NCBI GenBank assembly: GCA_002733995.1 | Contig: NVXR01000005.1 | Coordinates: 1-64,000, forward strand | DNA: 64,000 nt | Direction: 5' to 3' | Origin: Desulfotalea sp. | GTDB taxonomy: Bacteria; Desulfobacterota; Desulfobulbia; Desulfobulbales; Desulfocapsaceae | Shown here: piece by piece, positions 56,982-64,000 of the stretch | Position numbering within the stretch: the stretch's first letter is position 1 | Layout: every line of letters begins with the position of its first letter | Made by a program: the position numbers and the translations under genes | Notes under the pieces: generated by a model | The model's input: only the letters and a program-made list of their open reading frames with translations | Told to the model about the DNA's origin: nothing | The model's database searches: none

Positions 56982-58466
56982 TTAATATGCGTGGTCTTTA
57001 GGTGAGATCTTGTATCGTTTCATTTTGTCATAAAAAGCGGTTTTACCTATGTTGAGTTGGTCAACAGTGATAGCTACTTTTCCTCTATTGTTTTTCAGTG
57101 ATACTTCGATGATCTCTTTTTCAACCTTTGCCATCATGAATTTCAAAGACTTTCCTTCGATATTCTCTAGATAATCTTTCTGTGACTCCGGTTTCGGCTG
57201 GTTTGGTTGCATGTCAAAAAACAATTCATTTTCTGTGATTGTATCATTCTTTGCCATAAGAACAGCACGTTGAATTACGTTGTCGAGCTCCCTGACATTT
57301 CCTGGCCAGCTATGTCTCAGTAATCGGTCCAGTATGGATTGAGGCAGAAAACTAATGTCCTTTTTAAAGGCCTGGCGGTATTTTCGTATGAAATGGGTGG
57401 TGAGGTCTATAATATCTTCATTGCGTTCTCGAAGCGGTGGGATGGCGATATTGATGATGTTTAATCGATAGAAGAGATCAAGTCTGAAGCTGCCATCCTG
57501 TACCATAGAAGTGAGGTCTTTGTTGGTTGCGGCGATAACTCTTACGTCAATTCGGATGGGTTCGTTTCCGCCTACCCGTATTATTTCTCCGTCTTGCAGA
57601 ACTCTTAATAGTGCTGCCTGCATACGAGGACTAATATCTCCAATCTCATCGAGGAAGATTGTTCCCCCGTCAACAACTTCAAATTTGCCTTTTTTCTTCC
57701 TGTCAGCCCCGGTAAAAGCCCCACGTTCATGGCCAAACAGGTCACTTTCAAGCAATGAGTCTGTAATGGTGTTGCAGTTAATTTTTAGAAAAGGTTTGTC
57801 ATTTCTATTGCTTCTTTCGCGTAGGAGGTTGGCAACAAGTTCTTTACCTGTACCAGATTCGCCGGTAATAAGAATAGTTGCGTCCGATTTAGCCACTTGA
57901 AAGACCATGTCGCGGAGTTCAGTGAGCGCTTTACTTGAACCGATCATTTTCCCTTCTGACGGTTGCTCATTGAGATGTTCTTTGAGGGTGTTAAGTTCGT
58001 TGGCGAGGCTGTGGCGCATCCGTTCGCTTTCTTTTAGATCATTGATCTTGTGGGCGAGGATTGTTTCAATAGAGTTATGAAAGAGTGACAGCTCTTCATT
58101 TTGGTTTTTGTTGTCGGTAATATCTCTGATAAAAAACCATTGGAGCATCTCGCCTTTATAGCCTTCAAACGGGGCGAGGGTGTATTCGATATGAGTGTTT
58201 TCGTAGGATGTTGCTATTGTTTTTCCAAACGATTTGCTGGCCTTGGTTTTTTCTACAAGCTTGAGAAGAATACCAAGTAATTTCTTCTCTGCATCATTTC
58301 TATTGTTGTTGCTGGATGAGAGGTCTCCAAAAAAAGCAATTGCACTGGGATTCATGTACTCAATTGATTGACTGTTTTTTACAAGAAGTACCATTTCTGG
58401 AATGGCATTGAGTAAATTATTTTGATTAGAGATCAGTCGTAAACAATTGGGATCAGTAACATTCAT
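56982..58466 (-). CDS. Sigma-54-dependent transcriptional activator (PAS, AAA+, HTH)
   Basis: The protein has 494 residues. The N-terminal residues 1-150 look PAS-like with a helical linker instead of a receiver domain. The AAA+ domain has GESGTGKE (Walker A), GAFTGA (sigma-54 contact), DEIGDIS and RVIAATNKD, then WPGNVREL. The C-terminal Fis-type HTH covers about 455-494. So it senses an internal or small-molecule signal, not phosphorylation. The start is ATG 58466; a TTG three codons upstream is possible. It lies just upstream of the PilZ gene on the minus strand. The target promoter is unknown. Confidence 0.93.
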   Translation of the reverse strand: MNVTDPNCLRLISNQNNLLNAIPEMVLLVKNSQSIEYMNPSAIAFFGDLSSSNNNRNDAEKKLLGILLKLVEKTKASKSFGKTIATSYENTHIEYTLAPFEGYKGEMLQWFFIRDITDNKNQNEELSLFHNSIETILAHKINDLKESERMRHSLANELNTLKEHLNEQPSEGKMIGSSKALTELRDMVFQVAKSDATILITGESGTGKELVANLLRERSNRNDKPFLKINCNTITDSLLESDLFGHERGAFTGADRKKKGKFEVVDGGTIFLDEIGDISPRMQAALLRVLQDGEIIRVGGNEPIRIDVRVIAATNKDLTSMVQDGSFRLDLFYRLNIINIAIPPLRERNEDIIDLTTHFIRKYRQAFKKDISFLPQSILDRLLRHSWPGNVRELDNVIQRAVLMAKNDTITENELFFDMQPNQPKPESQKDYLENIEGKSLKFMMAKVEKEIIEVSLKNNRGKVAITVDQLNIGKTAFYDKMKRYKISPKDHAY

Positions 58467-58708
58467 AATGAACAATTAGGTAGATTGAAGGAAGGAAATG
58501 GCGCAAATTGTATGAATATTCAGGAGTATACCTCGCAATCAACAAGAATACATATAAAACCAGAAGAACAAAAGAATATCTATTTGAGGACAACATTACA
58601 AATGTAGCGTCACTCACTAGTCATAATGTATAATTATTCTGGTGCGCTTAATATTTAATTGTATGGATATATAACATAAAATGATGAATGGCAGTAAATA
58701 AAATTATT

Positions 58709-59149
58709 TTAACAGTTAGGCGGCCAGATGATAGGCTTTTTGTTTGCCCTGTTTCTGACCCAGTTGATAGTTCGGCGCACGCTTGTTAAGCGGGTTAAAA
58801 ACCTTATCAGTCTTTTCTTGCCAGGGAATGATAGTAGAAGGAGCGAGAAGAAAATTGTCAGAAGACCTTGGCCAGGAAGGAACAACATTGCAATGCCGCA
58901 GAATAATAGAATGAAACCAAAGAAATTGCGGATAAGGCAAAGACATAAAGACTTTAAATTATATGCATTGGCTTTTGGTTGGATAGCTGTGAATTGCAGG
59001 AAATAATCAGCAGGAATTGTTCGTATAATATAGGGCAGTAAAATAAGAGAGAGTAGGAAGGTGGCAACAGAGAGCAGACCAAGTCCTATTGCAACACGGT
59101 GAAAATTGTGTTGCGCTTCAATTGTTGTTAAAAAAAATGAAGGAATCAT
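58709..59149 (-). CDS. Small membrane protein, PGPGW-like
   Basis: This 146-residue protein has three to four hydrophobic segments. The region FFGFILLFCGIAMLFLPGQG and the following LLTIFFSLLLLSFPGKK match the PGPGW/TMEM-type pattern of small bacterial transmembrane proteins (LPGPG becomes LPGQG). The function is unknown. It is followed by a 243-base gap before the sigma-54 activator on the same strand. Confidence 0.65.
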   Translation of the reverse strand: MIPSFFLTTIEAQHNFHRVAIGLGLLSVATFLLSLILLPYIIRTIPADYFLQFTAIQPKANAYNLKSLCLCLIRNFFGFILLFCGIAMLFLPGQGLLTIFFSLLLLSFPGKKRLIRFLTRLTSVRRTINWVRNRANKKPIIWPPNC

Positions 59150-59271
59150 AGCTTATGTCGTCCGTATTCCGCAGGGGCATAACTTTGTTTGCACCCAAGC
59201 GTTTGAGAACATAAAAATACTGGTTTCGCCATAACGGCAAAGAAAAGCGAGTGAGAGAATGCCTACAGCAT

Positions 59272-62200
59272 TTATTTAAATGGCATAATTTCAACCTGAA
59301 CCCCTTTTGCATAAGGATTGTTTTCCCGTTCTTTTAATGCTGGTTGCACAATTACTATCCGTCCTTTGGCCAGAGACAGTTGGGTGGTGATATGTCGTTT
59401 AACGATTTCCAGGCGTTCTTCGGCTAGATCAAAGAGCATTTCATTATCAACAACCACAGGTTCAGGGATGAGCGGTCTAAAGCCTGCGAGGACCTTGGCT
59501 GGGATATCGTTTTCAGAAATACCACCCTCTAAAAGGGCATTGTTCTGATTGTTACTTACCTGGGCCTCGTACTCTTCTTTCTTGTCTTGCCATTTAGCAA
59601 AAAGTTGTTCGTTCCGCCTCTCTACCCGTAGGGTTTCATTAATTTCAAGTTGGCGGTAGAGGCCTTCTCGGTCTGGACCTGGATAAATACCCCCCGATAG
59701 AGAAAGTTTGATGTTCGGATGGGCAATGAGCAGGGCACTATATCTGTTTAGCGTTTTGCGGCCTTTGGCAGATAGGATGAATTCGCCAGGGTTAAAAGCA
59801 ATAAATTCGTTATCAATTAAATCAGAAAATTCTCCATTTGTGAGAAGGAGAGGGGAGAGGCTTGCCTTTAGGGTGCGTTTTTGAAAATTACTCATGAATG
59901 TATCAAAAAGGCTTGTGTTTGGCTGAAATGCAGACTCTGAGGTGGAGAAGTTCATCTCTAAAAGACCATTTTTATTACAAAGAAGGGCCAGTGGTAGGGC
60001 AGAGACTGAATCTGCTGAATCCGCTTTTACTTGTGATAGTGTGGAGCGTAAAAGGTGATGTTGTTCCCCGGCTACCTCTTCTGAGGTTAGGCTGAGGTCT
60101 ATGGTAGCTGATGTTACATTCAAATCGGATACAGGGTGTAGTTGGTCGGAGAAATGTGTCAGCGGGTAATTCGTAAGCTCTAACTTGTTCTTATCCGTGT
60201 TACTCTTGCTCGTCGGATCGATAGTTCCGGTCCAGCGAAAGGCTGCACCGTCAAGATGTCCTGTAAATATAAAAGAACTATTACTGGCTGAATTTGCAGG
60301 ATGAATATCAGTGATTTCGCCGTTTAGGCCGCCGACTTTCCCGATCCATGGAGGGGACAGTCTGTAATCAGAAATAGTAGCATTTCCATTTGTGATTGAT
60401 AGTGTCTGTATCTTCATAACGGGGCCGTGTTGAGCGCTGGCCAAGGTCCCCCGTAACAGGTTGAAGAAATGGTCTGGGATAGAACCTTGTCCAGGTTGTA
60501 TGGAGGCTCCAAGCTGAAGTTTGTTGATGTGAATTTGATCGACCGCTACTCGGTATGGATTGGTGGTATAGTTGATATCGTCGAGTTCAAAAGTATCCCA
60601 TGAAATAGTTTGATTATCACTCCTGATAAAATGGCCGTCTGAGACCTTTATATCTCCGCTGAAAGCTGTTTGCGGGAAGGTGAAGCGGCCTTTGCCAGAG
60701 AGCTTTCCTGCAACTGTTGTCAGGAAGGAGTGTTGGGGGAAAAGAGCTGCTGTTTCTACGGTGTTGAGACGCTCAAAGGTTGTTAAAACATCAATCTTGA
60801 AAGGATTGAGGTGGACAGTTCCACTTGCATTTATCGTACCCTGTCTAGCCGCAATGCCTGAAATTTCTAAGGTCTTTGTTGCTTCTTCTGCTGAACCGTT
60901 GTTGGCATATTTGCAGACAGTGTTTGCTAGAGTGAATGGGGGAACGTTCTTCCTATGGGTGTAAACGGTGATCCTACCTCTATAGTCCAGCGATGACACA
61001 TTGTACTCTCCTGAGCCAATTTTAGAAAACAGATTGGTTGGGCTGGAGATGTGGTAAAATATCTGACCAATTTTAACAGTAATGTCTCCTAAATCTGTTG
61101 TATTACCACTTCTTTTACCTGCAGAAAAAAGCACTTCCTCGGCCTGTAGATAAGGCTCTGATTTATCATATATAGTCAAGTCTGAGATATGGGCCTTAAT
61201 CTTAGCAAGAGAAAAGTTGAGTTGTTCGCTGTCGCTATCTTTTGATATTGTAAGATGTGCTGAAAGTTTTCCCCTTCCTTTTGCGTTGAGTGAGGTGTCG
61301 TCTGGCAACATGAGGGAGAGGAAGAGGGGGGCTGTTATTTTGTCGATAGAGAGTTCGCCACTGATCACTGAGGGGGTGGTGAATGCACCAAAATAGGTGA
61401 CAATATTAGTGTCATCTTTTGTGTGGCCGCTGATTTGAAGCATTGAAGGTTTGTTGTCGGCAAGCCTGTATGATTGATGGGATACGTAGTTACTTATCTT
61501 GAAATCGAGTCCAGCCCACTCTGAACTTGTAGTGCCTCCAGAGGCGTTAGCCTGCTGTTTGAGCGTACCATTTGTGAATTGCAAAAAATGTAGAGCAAAA
61601 ATAACAGGTCTTTTGATCGGAGCCGGTTTCTCTGGTTTGTCTGTATCAACAAAAAACATGCGGCTGATTTCCAGGGCGATATCTTGGCTTTTTGCTGTAA
61701 ATTCAGGTGACTCCAGCTTTAGGCTTGTGATGGTGAATATCTTTTTAACGGGGACAAAAGAGCCAGCCACGTGCATCGTAGGTGAGGTGAGCAACAGTTT
61801 TTGTTGCTGAGTCTCGCAGTCGATGTCTGTAAGGGTCAAGTCGAAGGTAATTGTAAGCTTGTCTTCCAGGTTTTCTCTACTGTTGAACTTGAGGTCCAGT
61901 ATCCCGTTAACGGTGCCTTTGTTGATGGAAAATGGGAGGTTAAAGGGGAGATAATTGATATAATTTTGTAAAACAACGTTTTTTAACTGCCACGATAACT
62001 GTGTTATTGCACGGGATTGTGGTGTTACGCTACTGCTGTCCTCACCTTTAAAAGTAAGAGGATTACCGTTTACGATCGCGGAAAAATGAGGGGTTATATA
62101 GCTGTTTGCCTCAAAGGCAGTGTTTGACAACGTGGGCAGTCGTAGATCAAGTTGCTGTATGGTATGGGTTTTGTTGGCGGGTTTGTCGTCAAAGACAAGG

Positions 62201-62787
62201 TCTCCGTCCGTGACAGATATATTGTTGAGCGAAAAGGAGAATGGTAAATCTGAAAAACCGAGCATCCCAGAGTTGTCGTCTTTTGCGGAAAGGTTGGGAA
62301 TGAGGCTGCTGAAATTATAGGAATCGTCGGCATACCTCACGAGATGAAGAGAGGGTTTGCTTATATTTACCCTGGTGCAGACAAAATCCATCCGCAGAAT
62401 TTGTATTGGCGCAAAGGTAAGTTCAAGGCTGTTTAAGGAGACGAGTGGCTTCCCCCCCCGCTCTGTGAGCTCCGCTAGGCGAGCGGTTAAAGTGAACGTG
62501 AAGGGGTTGAATGTTACCTTGCCCGGCCTAAGGTTGAGATTATAATTTTGCCTAATCTGTTGTGGGATGAAATGGTTGATATAGTAAGGAACGCCCACAA
62601 AACCAATTATGCAATAAGCAAAAAATAGCCCCAGGCAAACCAACAGCCATGACAGGGCCTTAGGTAAGGAACGTCTAGACCGTTGTTCTTTTCTTTCTTT
62701 CGGCGTATGGGGGCTTTTTTGCTGTTTTTTTGGCGTTGAACCGGGTTGGTCCGAATCAATAGTTATTTTTCCAAATATGTCTGACAT
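59272..62787 (-). CDS. Very large DUF748/AsmA-like envelope protein
   Basis: The protein has 1171 residues. A basic N-terminal tail (1-45) precedes one transmembrane helix (about 46-70); the rest should face the periplasm. Features such as VPYYINHFIPQQIRQ, NPFTFTLTARLAEL and repeated beta-strand-rich segments are typical of DUF748/AsmA-superfamily proteins, which are linked to outer-membrane lipid transport or assembly. The C-terminus (1020-1170) has an RALLIAHP-like element resembling OmpA-type alpha/beta, with a coiled stretch before the end. A single gene; its precise role is not known. The region before 62787 holds no gene. Confidence 0.85.
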   Translation of the reverse strand: MSDIFGKITIDSDQPGSTPKKQQKSPHTPKERKEQRSRRSLPKALSWLLVCLGLFFAYCIIGFVGVPYYINHFIPQQIRQNYNLNLRPGKVTFNPFTFTLTARLAELTERGGKPLVSLNSLELTFAPIQILRMDFVCTRVNISKPSLHLVRYADDSYNFSSLIPNLSAKDDNSGMLGFSDLPFSFSLNNISVTDGDLVFDDKPANKTHTIQQLDLRLPTLSNTAFEANSYITPHFSAIVNGNPLTFKGEDSSSVTPQSRAITQLSWQLKNVVLQNYINYLPFNLPFSINKGTVNGILDLKFNSRENLEDKLTITFDLTLTDIDCETQQQKLLLTSPTMHVAGSFVPVKKIFTITSLKLESPEFTAKSQDIALEISRMFFVDTDKPEKPAPIKRPVIFALHFLQFTNGTLKQQANASGGTTSSEWAGLDFKISNYVSHQSYRLADNKPSMLQISGHTKDDTNIVTYFGAFTTPSVISGELSIDKITAPLFLSLMLPDDTSLNAKGRGKLSAHLTISKDSDSEQLNFSLAKIKAHISDLTIYDKSEPYLQAEEVLFSAGKRSGNTTDLGDITVKIGQIFYHISSPTNLFSKIGSGEYNVSSLDYRGRITVYTHRKNVPPFTLANTVCKYANNGSAEEATKTLEISGIAARQGTINASGTVHLNPFKIDVLTTFERLNTVETAALFPQHSFLTTVAGKLSGKGRFTFPQTAFSGDIKVSDGHFIRSDNQTISWDTFELDDINYTTNPYRVAVDQIHINKLQLGASIQPGQGSIPDHFFNLLRGTLASAQHGPVMKIQTLSITNGNATISDYRLSPPWIGKVGGLNGEITDIHPANSASNSSFIFTGHLDGAAFRWTGTIDPTSKSNTDKNKLELTNYPLTHFSDQLHPVSDLNVTSATIDLSLTSEEVAGEQHHLLRSTLSQVKADSADSVSALPLALLCNKNGLLEMNFSTSESAFQPNTSLFDTFMSNFQKRTLKASLSPLLLTNGEFSDLIDNEFIAFNPGEFILSAKGRKTLNRYSALLIAHPNIKLSLSGGIYPGPDREGLYRQLEINETLRVERRNEQLFAKWQDKKEEYEAQVSNNQNNALLEGGISENDIPAKVLAGFRPLIPEPVVVDNEMLFDLAEERLEIVKRHITTQLSLAKGRIVIVQPALKERENNPYAKGVQVEIMPFK

Positions 62788-63675
62788 AATTCAATTAAGT
62801 AAGTTGCTTAGAGTTTCAGTATTCGCGAGTAGCCTGTCCATGGGTGTGTGTCGTATCAACTCTTCATTGTTTTTAAGAAAATAATGATTGCAGAGAAGTA
62901 AACGCTACGGGGGTTCGATATTGCCTCGATGACTGCGGGTATTATAAAGAACATTGGTTTGAGAAGAAACGACTATTCTCGTATCACTTCCAGGGTGGCT
63001 GTTTTGTAAAAAACAATGACGGCTATTCTTATCGTATGTATGCCGTTCTGTAAATTGTAGAAATGCGGATTCGAGTCAAACCGTCGACTTTTTGATACAA
63101 TACAAAAGTGTCTGATATACTACGACCTCGTGAAAATATGCACAATTACCGTAAAATTACTGTTATTGTTGAGGAGTTTCTATATACTTTTAGGTGATGT
63201 TCATTTGTAGTCCTTCTGTTCGCTTCCTCGTCTTGGTTTATCTCTGTAACTGTAAAAAAGCCGGAATACGTCGCTTTAGAAAGTTATTATTTGGCCAGTA
63301 GAGGGTAGAAAAAGATATTTTTTAGGCACGAAACTAAGGCCCATAACTGTTGCTCAACGTTGCAAGTTTGTTGCCTTGGTGCTTTTGCCCATGGAAGGGG
63401 TGCCTGCAAGCGCTATATGGCACGTAGTTGGAGTGCGGCGGATTAGTTGCGACGTTGTTAGGAATAAAAAGTCGTAATGAAAGAGAAATTGTTAGCCTTG
63501 TTGCATCTGAATTGTTATAAATTCAGGGAGATGTAAAAAGATAGTTACTACTACTTGTGAAGTAGTTTTTAGTGGTGTGGTCGTCAAGGGTTTTATCTGT
63601 GAGAAGAAAGACCGTGCATATTTTTTTCTGAAGCAGCCCCTCCGGTTTGGGTTTGCAATTCCATAAAATTGGTAC
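62788..63675. other. Gene-free region before cdaA
   Basis: About 890 bases between two divergent genes (DUF748 on minus, cdaA on plus). No protein of convincing length or ribosome site is visible. The segment 63330-63480 has some GC-rich dyads (GGTGC/GCACC-like elements) but does not match an RNA family I recognise. It is large for two promoters and may include an unseen small RNA or pseudogene. Confidence 0.4.
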
Positions 63676-64000
63676 ATGTTAGAGACATTTTCATATTTCA
63701 GATGGCAGGATCTTGTAGATATCTTGGTTGTGGCTTTTGTCATTAACCAACTTATATCGATTATTAGGGGTACGCGGTCGGTTCAGATGGTCGTTGGCTT
63801 AGGGGTCTTGACCATAATTTACTTTCTCGCAGGCGTTCTGGATCTTGCCGCGCTGAGCTGGATAATGCAGACCTTTCTTAGCTCGATTTTGTTAATTGTT
63901 ATCATTGTCTTTCAACATGATATTCGCAGGGCACTCACCCAGGTCGGCAAGTCACCTTTTCATAAAACAACCGATGTCGCCGCCAAAGAGTTAGAAGAAG
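63676..64000 (+). CDS. cdaA: Diadenylate cyclase CdaA (N-terminal part, truncated by window end)
   Basis: The first 108 residues are present: three hydrophobic membrane segments (about 12-85) with QMVVGLGVLTIIYFLAG, then FQHDIRRALTQVG, the characteristic entry to the DAC domain of membrane-bound CdaA/YbbP cyclases that make c-di-AMP from two ATP. The catalytic DGA and RHR motifs lie beyond the right edge. ATG 63676 is the first start after a stop; there is no clear ribosome site. The gene order upstream (usually folP/ftsH/tilS) is not conserved here. Confidence 0.92.
   Translation, partial: MLETFSYFRWQDLVDILVVAFVINQLISIIRGTRSVQMVVGLGVLTIIYFLAGVLDLAALSWIMQTFLSSILLIVIIVFQHDIRRALTQVGKSPFHKTTDVAAKELEE

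Noticed and set aside
63050..63100. Possible tRNA T-arm (GATTCGAGTC)
   Set aside because: The flanking bases do not pair to form a T stem, and no acceptor or anticodon stems are found.
63492..63743. 83-residue minus-strand open frame overlapping cdaA start
   Set aside because: It overlaps a well-supported gene on the other strand and has no homology.

Overview
The window looks like a chromosomal segment of an anaerobic, Gram-negative, sulfate-reducer-like bacterium of the Desulfobacterota, most like Desulfobulbales/Desulfotalea. This placement is an inference. It rests on a two-centre desulfoferrodoxin, an ATP-sulfurylase/APS-kinase-like protein, a full lipid A entry pathway using LpxI, SelB together with an in-frame-TGA selenoprotein gene, and moderately AT-rich DNA with relaxed Shine-Dalgarno use. 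There are no phage genes, insertion sequences, CRISPR arrays or rRNA. One tRNA (Gln, anticodon CUG) is present.

Layout. 1-4.3 kb: nucleotide-sugar genes (ugd, gmd, fcl) ending in a strong terminator. 4.3-9.1 kb: an unrecognised minus-strand protein, then a plus-strand run kdnB-like, azlC, azlD, mutY. 9.3-14.3 kb (minus): a bifunctional ATP sulfurylase/APS kinase with a damaged sulfurylase motif, a fused endonuclease III-exonuclease III protein, lysA and an Lrp-family regulator. 15-21 kb: glycosyltransferase, class II fumarase, desulfoferrodoxin and a ModE-type regulator around a Fur-like palindrome, then ferritin followed by a Sec-containing ArsC-family protein and an enoyl-CoA hydratase/isomerase. 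21.4-27 kb: EAL-HDOD protein, possible ADP-ribosyltransferase-fold protein, epd-like GAPDH, cobalamin adenosyltransferase, small conserved genes and a decayed PPOX-family gene.

27.5-35.9 kb is an envelope cluster: namZ, lpxD, fabZ, lpxA, lpxI, a murU-like nucleotidyltransferase, an amgK-like kinase and der, closed by a bidirectional terminator. 35.9-39.4 kb (minus): aminotransferase, djlA-like, ftsY. 40-45.7 kb: mrp, a metallo-hydrolase, selB, tilS and an orphan HPt protein. 45.7-51.1 kb (minus): mpl, a small conserved protein, and a radical SAM protein translationally coupled to hrpB. 51.4-56 kb: tRNA-Gln, amrB, cysS and an ampG-like transporter. 56.3-62.8 kb (minus): a PilZ protein, a sigma-54 activator, a small membrane protein and a very large DUF748/AsmA-like protein. 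The window ends inside a cdaA-type diadenylate cyclase gene.

Two themes link genes across the window. First, peptidoglycan recycling: an AmpG-like importer, Mpl ligase, NamZ muramidase and an AmgK/MurU-like pair are all present, the last three inside the lipid A operon. Second, selenium use: SelB is encoded here, and a standard gene caller would truncate the selenoprotein at 19375-19713 because it reads UGA as stop. The two most unusual proteins are the Nth-Xth fusion and the sulfurylase/APS kinase with a lesioned sulfurylase site.
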